Below are positions 1-11,200 of a DNA stretch of 64,000 nt, one piece after another. The DNA is from Panonychus citri. Taxonomy: Eukaryota > Arthropoda > Arachnida > Trombidiformes > Tetranychidae. Location of the stretch: contig NW_026515433.1 in assembly GCF_014898815.1 (NCBI RefSeq), forward strand, positions 1,882,501 to 1,946,500. Direction: 5' to 3'. A program made the position numbers and the translations under genes. Every line of letters starts with the position of its first letter. Within the stretch, counting starts at the first letter, position 1. A model generated the notes under the pieces. It searched no databases and was not told where the DNA came from. It saw nothing but the letters and a program-made list of their open reading frames with translations.

Positions 1-365
1 TCTGTCCAATCCCTCGACGTAACAACATGGACATAACTGAAGCCATTATTGGCAAGAAAAGATAATTAACTAATTTACTTTAGTTAATTAACAACCATAA
101 TCAAAAAATTCACTTGCAAACAAAATGTAAACAGAAATGGAATTCACCTTCACCGACTGAAAACACGACCAACAGATGGCGCTTTTCGCGCAAATTTCAA
201 CGTTAAAGTTAATCAGTTTTTAATTAAATTCTGAGCAAAGAGTAAAAAGTGGTTTTGCTTAATTCAGCGTTGTGAAGATGAGGATATTGTTCAGATAACT
301 TTCGGCGAGCCGCTTGAGCTCAGACCAATGAACGCGTTCAATGGCCTTTTAACGTGAAGTTTAAT
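1..365. repeat. Duplicated segment, left copy (partner at 3176)
   Basis: Bases 1-73 recur at 3176-3248 with no difference that I can see, and similarity continues for about 30 bases after a small rearranged patch. The duplicated unit probably extends left beyond the window. The rest of the stretch up to 365 shows no coding signal and no recognisable RNA gene. Confidence 0.7.
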
Positions 366-664
366 CTAGGACGCTGAATTTGGTTTGCTTTTGGTTGTCA
401 CTAAAGTCCAATCATATTCACCAAGAACTCTGCTAACTGCCTCGTTAATTTCTGATTTTAATTGGCCAGTACGATTACCTGATGAGGATAATGTTGTTGG
501 TGTTTGTGGTGAGGTTGTAGTTGCCGTTGTGGTTTTGATAGTGATGATGATGAGGGAGATGATGTCCAAGATGAGGATGAAGATGATGAATTTGGTGTTA
601 GTGTCACTAATTGTGATTCGTTGCACTTTGAATTGATTAAAGTTGGTAGTTTAACATCACTCAT
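366..664 (-). CDS. Unidentified small Ser/Thr-rich open frames, possible exon
   Basis: Two overlapping minus-strand frames sit here. One begins with an ATG at 662-664 (MSDVKLPTLINS...) and runs into Ser-rich then His/Gln-rich sequence. The other ends at 366 with an amphipathic, non-repetitive tail containing the stretch GQLKSEINEAVSRVLGEY. The first frame meets a GTAATC donor-like site at about 478, but I found no convincing acceptor joining the two. I do not recognise a family. It could be a fragment of an unidentified gene, a decayed exon, or chance frames in simple sequence. The flanking bases belong to a locally duplicated region, which favours a fragment over an intact gene. Confidence 0.2.
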
Positions 665-667
665 ACT

Positions 668-770
668 AAGTTGATCAATTTTCGCTCGATTATCATAGAA
701 AAAACTTTTAAACTGTTGATATAATTTAAAGGGAAAACTTTAATAATATTTACTATTCTCAACCAATTAA
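668..770. repeat. Local duplication, copy 1 (partner 1451-1555)
   Basis: This roughly 100-bp stretch matches 1451-1555 with scattered substitutions, ending in both copies at a CCAATTAA sequence. In this copy a miniature transposon (775-966) sits directly after the matching segment, so the insertion probably followed the duplication. Confidence 0.6.
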
Positions 771-774
771 TATA

Positions 775-966
775 CAGGGTGATAAGAAAGTTTGTTCCTC
801 GGGGCGAGACTAATACTCTTTGTTGAAATGCGTTTGGTACAAGCGCTTAATTTAAAAAATAGAAAGCAAACTAATTTTCTATCAGTGAAAATGTCAACAA
901 TCAAATTCACTTATTGTGCCTCTGAGGGGGTTGGTCTTAGAAGGAACAAACTTTCTTATCACCCTG
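775..966. mobile_element. 192-bp MITE with 25-bp terminal inverted repeats, TA target site
   Basis: The left end reads CAGGGTGATAAGAAAGTTTG... and the right end is its perfect inverse for 25 bases. A TA dinucleotide flanks both ends (773-774 and 967-968). TA duplication and a 5'-CAG terminus are the hallmarks of Tc1/mariner-type miniature elements. The interior is only about 140 bp and encodes nothing plausible; an open frame of 61 codons across it is a by-product. It interrupts one copy of a local duplication, and the other copy at 1555 lacks it. Family assignment below superfamily level is not possible from this copy. Confidence 0.8.
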
Positions 967-1160
967 TAGATGATTAACTGATTAATGAGCTGTAACAATT
1001 TTAGATTTGAAATGAAATAAGTCGACACAATTTGTTGAATCGAAAGTGTTTTTTTTAATTGTTGAAAAACGATTTAAATAAATAACAATAAACTTTTTTT
1101 CTTATCAATGTTTGAATAATAATTGATTGATTGATTGATTAATGATAATATTAAGATTAT

Positions 1161-1446
1161 ATTAGTTATTATGAAACAAAATAATGGATAATGAAAGTGA
1201 AGAGATCGAGTTAGTTTATTTATTTATGTTTCTTCAAATTTTTGGTCGAAAATTCTTAATTGTTGTACGATTTACCATTTAATTTGATTCGATGATTATT
1301 ATTACAATTGTTATCATATAATTAATTGTTATTTCCTTTGGTGAATAATTTACAAGAGTTGATGTCGCTAATTAACAATTCCAAGTTGATATAACTTTTC
1401 AATTCTGAGCATTAGTGAGCAATTTAACATTAACTTTGGCTCCACA
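1161..1446. repeat. Local duplication, copy 1 (partner 3413-3713)
   Basis: About 285 bp match 3413-3713 closely. Differences are mainly small insertions in the right copy, such as an extra TTGATGATAA-type repeat, and single bases. Neither copy has a coding frame. The spacing to this partner (about 2.25 kb) differs from that of the 1-73/3176-3248 pair (3.175 kb), so the right-hand array lacks about 0.9 kb present on the left. Confidence 0.7.
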
Positions 1447-1450
1447 TGTT

Positions 1451-1555
1451 AGGTTGATTAATTGTCGCTCAATTATCAACAAAAAAAACTCTGCAAACTG
1501 TTGATTTAATTTAAAGGGAATACTTTAATAATATTTACTATTTTCAACCAATTAA
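1451..1555. repeat. Local duplication, copy 2 (partner 668-770)
   Basis: Diverged second copy of the segment at 668-770. It continues without the MITE found after the first copy, so it works as an empty-site comparison for that insertion. Confidence 0.6.
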
Positions 1556-2341
1556 CCAACTGTTAATCAATGAATGAAAATCAAAGAGTTATTACTCTAC
1601 GATGAAAATGATTGATTTAATTTTGGAAGATTTCTCTCCCTCTCTCTTTCACTCTATGAGATTCTTTATCTTCCTGTTGTTAAATTAAATTTTGACGATT
1701 GATAATGTTATGTAATAACGATCATATTGATGACATTAATCAACACTTGGAATCAATGAGAAAGATAAACACAATTTAATCACAGATCTTTTCTCTCAAC
1801 TAATTAATCACTAATCACTTTTTGTTTATATCTAAATGTTGCAGAAATAACGGATTAAGGTTATAACATTGATCCCAATCTGTTAATATTGAATATCTCA
1901 GTTGAAATAGAGAGAGAGAGAGATTATTTTGATGATAAATATTCGGGCGTGAGGAATAACTTGATTGGAGGTTTAATCAGATGATGAATTTCAGGAGAAA
2001 GAGATAGAGATGATTCTGATGGAGATGATGAGGAAAAGAAATGACTTTAAGATCTGATGATGACGATGATCGAAATGATATCAACAGAAAGTAAAATTTT
2101 ATGAAGAGAAATGATGATCAGAAAGATGACAATTTTTGTAACATTAGAAGAGAAAAAATTTTCTTTTTTCTCAATTTTTAGAATTTGATTTTTTTTCTCT
2201 GCGCTTTCATTTCTCAGGGGTTTCAGTTCAAATATTATACAAACACTATCACAAAACAGAAGATTAATAAAGAGAGAGAGAGAGATACAAATGATGCTGA
2301 GATATAAAGATACCTGGATGATAAAAGAAGATGTTGATATA
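1556..2341. other. Non-coding AT-rich stretch
   Basis: No frame, RNA gene or strong repeat seen. It contains short GA runs near 1910-1922 and 2271-2285 and many GATGAT-type simple repeats. Confidence 0.6.
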
Positions 2342-3078
2342 CAGTATCTTGCACAAAAAGTGACAGTAGCGTTTTTATTTGTTACTAAGATCGATTCAAC
2401 TATTGAGTTAAAATTTTTTCACTAAGTTGTAGTCAGGTCTCTGGACTAATCACAGAAAAAATTTCATGCAAAAATCTGAATTGAATAACGAGCTATAAAA
2501 ATTCTAGCGAGCAAAAATATAATTTTCTCGAGATAAGTCGCGTTTTTTGGCCTTAAAACTCAAACAACAAAAAGTTTATGTCCGAATTTTTTTTAGCAGT
2601 TAGCTCAAGTATCATGTAAAAATTATACCTTGAAAAATTCTTGCAAAATTTTAAAGAGATTTTTTTATCTCAATTATAATTAAAAATCATTATCGATTTT
2701 TTCATCAGAAAAATTGTTATTTTTGGACCTCCATAGACTAAAAATTTTCAAAATTATCTTTTTTGAATTTTTAAAAAAATTTTCATTATCTATGATCACA
2801 GCTCAACAAAATTTATAATTCGCTCATTATTGTAACTCTTATGGTTCTCATGTTATTCAGATTCGAATGCTCAAAAAAGATGACTTTGTTTGGAAAAGTT
2901 CGATTTCAGTGAAAATAAAATTATATAACTTTTCAAGAGATCGTGATGATTTCACGAAATTTTTTATGTATGTGCATTAGTGACTAATCAATATATCTGA
3001 GAAAAATCAGATCATAACTTCGACTCGTTTTCAAATTAGGACGATAAACGCTACTGTCACTTTTTGTGCAAGATACTG
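2342..3078. mobile_element. 737-bp non-autonomous element with 33-bp terminal inverted repeats, TA target site
   Basis: The left end begins CAGTATCTTGCACAAAAAGT and the first 33 bases are repeated in perfect inverse at the right end, finishing at 3078. TA dinucleotides flank both ends (2340-2341 and 3079-3080). These are Tc1/mariner superfamily features. The interior is AT-rich, has no open frame long enough for a transposase, and shows no DD(E/D) catalytic remnant that I can recognise, so the element would have to be mobilised in trans. The identical 33-bp ends suggest a relatively young insertion. Confidence 0.85.
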
Positions 3079-3175
3079 TATGCTACATGTCACCTTATAA
3101 ATAACGATCATATTCATTATCATAAATACTCACTATAGTTTCTGACTATTTGTAGTTGAGCTGGTCAGATTTTCA

Positions 3176-3262
3176 TCTGTCCAATCCCTCGACGTAACAA
3201 CATGGACATAACTGAAGCCATTATTGGCAAGAAAAGATAATTAACTAAAGTAAATTAGATAA
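3176..3262. repeat. Duplicated segment, right copy (partner at 1)
   Basis: Bases 3176-3248 equal 1-73. Immediately after, a 6-base hairpin loop is inverted relative to the left copy: AGTAAA at 3249-3254 against TTTACT at 74-79, between TTAACTAA and TTAG(A/T)TAA arms. Similarity then resumes. Confidence 0.75.
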
Positions 3263-3412
3263 TTAACAACCATAATCAAAATCATAATCACAATTTTACA
3301 GTCGTTCAAGTTCAATATGAACATTTTATATTAATATTAATAAACAAGCCGAAACGAAACTTTTATCTCTTAAAATTCACTCAAAAAGGCGATCACGCAT
3401 TTTCCTTGTATT

Positions 3413-3713
3413 ATTAGTTATTATTAATAAGAAACAAAATAATGGATAATGAAAGTGAAGAGATCGACTTAGTTTATTTATTTATGTTTCTTCAAATTTT
3501 TGGTCGAAAATTAATTCTTAATTGTTGTACAATTTACCATTTAATCTGATTCGATGATTATTATTACAATTGTTATCATAGAATTAATTGTTGATGATAA
3601 TTGTTATTTTCCTTTGGTGAATAATTTACAAGAGTTGATGTCGCTAATTAACAATTCCAAGTTGATATAACTTTTCAATTCTGAGCAAATTTAACATTAA
3701 CTTTGGCTCCACA
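3413..3713. repeat. Local duplication, copy 2 (partner 1161-1446)
   Basis: Right-hand copy of the 1161-1446 segment, about 15 bp longer because of small insertions. Non-coding. Confidence 0.7.
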
Positions 3714-5223
3714 GAAGATGATGATAAATATTAATTACAATGATTAACTTAATGATAGAATTATGATTCTGCAGAATGGGTGATAAAATAGTTTACAATT
3801 AAATGATTGTTTGAGAGAAGAATTGATTTTAATAAAGTTATTACATTAGAAGGGAAAAGTTAATGATGATAACGAAATCTCTTTCTAATCTTCTTCCTGA
3901 ACAATTAACTAATTAATGGAAGAAAAAAAAGTTGTTTATTCAAAAGTATTAAAACTTTTCTTGGAAACATTTCTCATCTTGTCTCCTTATATTTGATTAT
4001 TCAGGTTAATCAATAATTCAGATGAAACTAATGATAATATTGAAGAATACGAGTTAACAATGAAAGGAAGATCATCAATTAGGTAAGTTTATCATCTCTT
4101 TCAATCATCATCATTTATGATCGACATTGATGAATAATATTCAATAACATTGAAGAATCGAGTCCAAGATGAGTGAGATAAATACAGAAATAGGATGATG
4201 ATGAGAGAGAAAGATGATAACCATCAATGATCTTCATCATTTACTTATGAAGAGAAACATATAAAAAGATTATCGATAATGATGATTAGAGACTAGAAGA
4301 TGAATCTCATTCATTGAGCTTTTTACTGAACGAAACAATTGATTCAATGTTCAATTCATTTTCCTTTTTCATGAAAATCTTTCAACAAGAACTTGAGTCA
4401 ATTGAGTTTCTAACACAATCTTTGAGTGTTTCAACTGGTCAATCACAGAGAGATAATCAATGTGACAAAGTTGATTGTTGATGAGTAAAAAATGGTGTTG
4501 AAAAAGAGGATAAGGAAGTAGAAGATGATGACAACCAAAGAGATGAAGATGAAGATGAAGAAAGAGAGAGTAAATTTATCCCGGAAAAGATGAAGATGAA
4601 AAGAATTGACGAAATCAATTAGTTTGATTCTTTGAGAGAAACGATTGATTTTCTTGATTGTTTGTCCATTTCTTTGATTTCGTTGGTGAGATTAGTGTTT
4701 GGGATAATTTTAATTTTCTTTCATAATTCGTCTCATCTATTTTCGTCCAAATTAAATTGAGTGATTAACTTAATCCTTTGCACTTCGATTGGTATTAATA
4801 TTGATTAGATTCCTTCATCGGGATCGCTTATGGTTCCAGTCTCATTTGATTTCGGATTTAAATGATTAGAAGGTGAGGATTATCATCTTGATTAACTGTC
4901 GATTGTCATTTAAGATTTATGATCAATTTCCTCGAACTGGTGAACAGAAAAGTTGCCACTTGGTGACATGAATTCCAAAAGTGTCGAAATTAATAAGTTA
5001 ATCATTTCCAGAGCAAAAACAACACAATTATCAACCATTTCTAAATAGTAATCATGATAATTATCAACAATCAGAATTGTTATTGCTTTAAGAAAAAAGT
5101 ACCATCGTTGATTAACCGTTATTCGAGATGTAATCAATGTGATAGGTTTACAGTTGTCTCACCGAGTTAATTGTCTACTCTCTCTCTCTCTCTCTTTCTC
5201 TAATTGTCAATGTAACAATTTAT
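3714..5223. other. Non-coding flank downstream of the Trk gene
   Basis: No gene seen. It holds GATGAT-type simple repeats and a CT run at about 5176-5195. The last part (up to 5223) presumably includes the 3' untranslated region of the minus-strand Trk gene. A 75-codon open frame at 4910-5137 has no recognisable content. Confidence 0.5.
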
Positions 5224-8200
5224 TCACCTCATTATATGAGAATCAACGATTGATTTATCATCAATTAAAAGAGCTTCTTCTTTGACAATCTCTCGAAGAC
5301 GCGAATGAACCTCACTGGCAGTTATCCGTTTGAACGGCGATTCAACCCAACAATTGGACATGAGTTCGTAAATAATATTGGGACAGTCTTCCGGTTGGGC
5401 CAATATTTTACCTTCGACAACTTCCTTAATCACTTCTTGATTAGATAATTCATAGAAAGGCTGCTTTCCATAGGTGAATATCTCCCATAGGACTACACCA
5501 AAAGACCATATATCAGATTGAACGGTGAACTTTCTGTAGACAATACTTTCTGGAGACATCCACCTTATTGGTAACATGGTTTGACGTCCAATCTAAATTA
5601 ACCAACATCGAAAACAACAATCAATAATTAGTTAAACATCAAATCAAATGAATCAAGTGTTGGAGTAAATAAAAACCCACTCAAGATAAACATGATCACC
5701 ATTGATGTCACACAGACTAATTGATGATCAATATTACATGTATCATTATGATATAATAATAACCTTTGAACTGGTTAATTTTCATGACAATCAATTTATT
5801 GACAGTTAACCATTGATTACCGGTAGAACTGGAAAGTTAATCATGATTACAATGTTTTCTATTTTTGATTCAATGGTGAGTTGATAAGATTTGCTTTTCT
5901 TGTGGATAAATAAAAATAGCTCTTGATTAACTATCTTATTCTTAATCATAATCTATCGTTAGTGATTAAATCAAATGACATTCAATTAGTTTCCCTCATG
6001 ATCCTCATGAAAACTCAGCAGGATATCAATAGTCACACGGTAATATGAATTTCTTTAGATTCTGATCAAGGTTAATTCATTAGAGTGAATTAAATCAATC
6101 AAAGTTTCCTGTTCAATCAAATTGGATAACAATCAAATTAAACCAATTTTCTTAAATTTCGTCTGCTTTTCAATGATCATTCAGCTAATAGATGTTTTTA
6201 ATCATCACAATTTAATGATAATCATAGTGATCATCATTTGTATCTCCTCGTGATAATTAATATGATCGTTGATTGTTGATTGTTGACAATAAATTACCTT
6301 GTAATAATCAGTTGCATAGAGATCCCTGGACATGCCGAAATCACCGATTTTAACCAGCAATTGGTCACCGACTAAACAGTTTCGAGTGGCCAGATCACGA
6401 TGGACAAAATGTTGTAACGATAGATATTCAAGGCCTGCAGCGATTTGAACGGATATTTTAAGTAGATCAGAGTAGGTAAGTTTATCGAATGTGGACATTT
6501 CCGATTCCGATATTTTGATCAAATTGTTGGACCAATCTTTGGCTCTCAGGTAATTGTTTAGATCACCGAATTTCATATATTCGATGACCATCATTAAGGG
6601 TTCACCGTCAATCGAAATTCCATAAAATTGAACGATATTAGTGTGAGTTAAATTGGATAGAACTTCGGCTTCCCGTTCGAAGTCTTTTCGTACTTCAGGC
6701 TCACTCGAATCTTTAAGTGTTTTAATCGCTGCTAAAGTTGAGTCTTCGTCGGGTTTAAGAGATTCAACTGTACCAAGAAAAACCCGACCAAAAGCACCTT
6801 CACCCAATTCACGTAGGAAATTTATTCGACTCCTTTGGATTAACCTTAATCCTGTCGAGAAAACAACAAGGAAGGATTAACAGGGAGGAGAAAATTATTC
6901 ATTTAAATGTAAAGGAATTAGTTAACTGTTGAATCTTTAGTTTCTTAGTCTTTAGTTAATTTTTTGTCGTATCTTGATTTGTTATCGTTTACAGAAAAAA
7001 AATTAGTTAACAATCAAGGTCAGAAATTAAATCTACCTGACAAAACAATAATACTTTCCAATTGGATAATCAGCTGATTGATTAGACAATATGAAGATTG
7101 GGATTGATTAATATTTAGCTTAACACGAATTGACAATCAACAAAAATCTTAGTTGATTTTTTTTCGGACAATAATGATGATCATTAATTACAATCAAGTC
7201 TGTCATTATCATTTTCTATCTGCCTGTTATAAACTTGATTTCATCCAATTAAACTGACTATTAATAGACTCATTTACTTACGGTTACAATTATCTTAATA
7301 ACGACTTGTTAAATTAACAATTAGTTAATCATAGTCTAGATTTTCTCTTCCTCCTCAATAATCAACAATTAACAAAATACTGAAATCATTTTAACATTGA
7401 CGATGTGAATAAGTAAATTGTTTTTAACTAAATTAACTCATAAAATTGTTACCAAAATATGAAAATTAAATTAAACGAAAACCTTGGCAAATAATAATGA
7501 TTAAAAGTAATACAACAACAACAATTAATGGAATAATATAGTTCCAAGTTAATTGTTGAAGGTGTAATCGTTTATCAAACTCGAAGACTATATTACATAA
7601 ATGTCCAAAAAAAGTTCGAAATTTTGAAAAAAGTTTGGATCTCATGATGATGGATTTCAATTTCCCTCATTGTTCAATTCATATTCTTTGTCAATATTTG
7701 ATTAAATTGTGGGTGAAACTCAACGATGATGATGATAATCATGAGATTATCGAAAAGTTATCAATAACCTATCATCATTTTCTGATGAAAAGACTATCAT
7801 GATTATCAGAAAAACCTTCAAGTTGTCAATAATAATGAGAAGAGGATAAGTAAAGAAGAGAGAAAAAGATTGAACAATAACATGAAAATCACACAGAGAA
7901 CTCAGGTAACCATTGACAACTGAACAATAATCAAAATAAATAAAAATCGAAAGAAAAACAAAACAATATAAATAAATAATCCCCATGAATAGTAATCATA
8001 TTTATATTTAATTCTCACCTGAATCAGAATAGAGAGAATCCTTTGTTGGTGAATAATTTGGATTTCGAATCATTTTAGAAGCATTCAAAGGTATCTTCTC
8101 ACGTATGGCAATCTCGAGTGTTTCATTCTTATTAATTCTGTATATTAATCATATATAAATTTACAAAAAAAAAGGAACGAAGAAAATAAATAACAATTAA

Positions 8201-11200
8201 CAATTAAAAATCGAATCGAAAATCAGTGTGAAAGAAAAGAAAATGAAATTGGCGCGTAAAAAGAACAAGAGATTAAGTCGAAAAGGATAAGCGAGATGGC
8301 GACGCTTATGCGAGAAAAAAACGTTAATCATTTTAATTGTTTTGACTTTTGTTTTCTATTGATTTGGTTAATTATGTTAATTGATTAATTGTTTCGACAT
8401 TTATTCCTTTTGATTAGTTAATTATTGTGATGAGAAGATATTTATATTCGCCTTGTCTAATATTAACTCTTTTGTTTTTCTCTTTTCTCTTTTCTCTTAT
8501 GTTGAATTAGTTTGATTAACTTGTTCTTCTTGTGGATTTTTACTGTTTCTTAATTGTCTTGATTTTCTTTTTTATTTATTTACTAACCTGTCATTTTTAC
8601 GATGGATTATTGATAATATTATGATAGAAGAGAGAATAAGAGCTCCACCAAGGGATCCAATCAATATGACAATCTAAATATGGAGATGGAAAGTGAGAGA
8701 GGGAGAGACAAAGATGATGGATAAGAAGACGGAAAAAAATCAAAGTGTTAATCAACAATAACACAACAAAGTTCAATTGATTTGGAGAAATTTACTTTTC
8801 TATATTTATGGACAATCTAGTAAATTGATGAAAATCCAAGGTAAATAATTAGACCGATTATTGAGTCAGGTTAATTGTTGAAAAGTTTACTAATGTGTTA
8901 CATTTTCTCTTACCAGTTTTGCTATACAAAAAACTTACGCAACTGATCAACTAATCAATAGTTTAATTGGAAAAGCAATTAATTGGTACAAACACTTACA
9001 CAAATCTATTATATCCATTCATATTTGCCTTCACCTTTGTACAGGGTATAAAAGAACTTAACATTTCAGAGAACTGGACTTTCTCCCATTGATTGTTAGT
9101 CAATTTACCGTTACAATTAAACAACAAGGGAATCCAATCCACCTATTAGCCCAGTTTTCACATGCATGGGAAAATAAGCCTGGTGAATTTAAACACAGTT
9201 TATCAATTTAATAACAATTTTATCATTATTGTTAGGGATTCTCTATGCGAGAGCTCAGTATAAAGATCGTATCGGAACAAAATAACTTTTATTGAAACAC
9301 TAATTGAAGAGGCTTTAGTTGGTGGTAGTTTTAAGGGTGGTTTAGATAGAAAGCACAATGAGAGATTTTGAATAGGGTTAATTAAAGGACATAAGGGTAA
9401 AAGGTTAAGGGGTTTAAGGATTAACCTTGAATGACAAAATATTAACTATTAATGTAATGTTAATGGAATGTGTTTGTAATTGAAAAAGGTTTCTTATTTA
9501 TACTTTAAACAATGAGTCCCTAGAGATAAATGTGATGTAAGCAATGATTGAGAGGGACGATGTACTAATTACAGCAAAAATAAAGCTAATCCCCTAACAG
9601 AGCCCCGTTGTTGCTGTTGGTCCAGTGTGTCAAGTGTAAGGTCAAGGGTTAATCGCCATCTCGAGTGTCGATTGATTGTTGATCTCGATGCCACTGGTTC
9701 AACATTTCCGATATTGGCTTTGTTTTTGGATTCCAATTTGAACTCTTCTTTTGTATACATTGAATATGTTCAGATCTACTTCTGTATACGGTGGTCTCTC
9801 TGTCACATCATCATGATCACAAAGAAGCTTTGTGTCAAATGATCCTGATGGTTTTCCTCCTGGAAACGCTGATTTTCTTAATATAAAAGGCCAATCATTG
9901 ATTCGTTCCATGATGTTGTCGATGTGTCTTGCCATTTGTTTATTTGGAGGATAACGGACATGAGGAAGAGGAAGTTGTAGGAAAGGTGCTTTCCTTGCAG
10001 CTTCATGAGTCTCTTCAAATGACTTATGGTCAACAAGATATGCGAATAGCGTAAATCCGGCATCTACCACTGGAGAGTGACAATCTTGTTGAATTATTTT
10101 TCCAAAGAGGGCAAATGTTATGTACTTTAGGGCTAACATTTCACATGGTTGTCCTGCAGCATCAAGTTTGCACGAGTAATAATAGTTAACATCTCGAACT
10201 TTTGGTTCGATGATCGCCCAATCATGATGATCGAAGCATAGAGACACGAAATCATTTATTCCACCAGCAACTATGATTCGGTCAAATTGTAGTAAAATTT
10301 TGATGATTGTTTTCCTTTGCTCTTCAAATGATTTTGCACCTTGAGTGACTTCAAATGAGACTCCATGAATTTTCGTATTCATTTCGAATATTGATGCTTT
10401 TGGATATCTAATGAGATCATTGAAACAAATATTTGCATGAGTGTCTACAATGGCAACCCAGCATGGATAAGATTCTTGTCCTCTGGATGTTGTCACAATA
10501 CACTTCTCAATATCTATTGAGCACACTTTGAGTTTCTTTTCATCGAGTTCGTCCCAAGCCTTGTAGATTCTTCTTCGATGAATATTGTCTTTTATATTTA
10601 AAACGTTGTTCTTGTTGAATTGTTGAATGTTGATTTAGAAAATCAAGTGTTGCTAAGAATCTTCGCAAATCTTGATTGGACTTTTTACCAGTTTCAGCTC
10701 GTTTTGCTAGTCGTCTTTTATTTCCAAGAGCGTTTTTCCTTTTCTTTCCGTGATATTCTTTTCTAATTGTTTCCATTGGCACAATGACTCTCTTGTTCGC
10801 ACCAGCAGGCTTTCTAGTTGGAAGTATCTCCATTTTAATCTTGGGAGGAGATGAAGATTCTTCATCTTCTTCCGGACTGTCATCGATTAGATCTTTTTCC
10901 GGAGCTGAAACTTTCGCTGCGATGGCATAACCAGTATTCCAATTTCCCCATTCATCTTTATCGGCTAATGTCGGCTCGTTCCAATCGTCCCAAATACCTT
11001 TGGTCCAATCGTCATCGACTGATGCGCTTGTTGAAGCTCTTTGGCTTTTAGATGAATGTTTTGTTGGCTTATTTAAACTTTCCTCTTCTCGAGTAAATTC
11101 ATCATCTTCTGCGTGCCAGAATTCAGGTCCCAACTCTTCCTCTATCGGTAAAGATTCTTTACTGGTAGAAGGCTGAGAGATGATTTTCTTTCGATTTGAA

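Noticed and set aside
775..977. 61-residue frame across the small MITE
   Set aside because: It lies in the transposon ends and has no protein-like content.
7466..7660. Hydrophobic 64-residue frame near the Trk kinase exons, considered as a membrane-span exon
   Set aside because: The exon at 8588-8673 supplies the membrane span and joins in phase to both neighbours. The frame at 7466 has no usable splice sites in phase.
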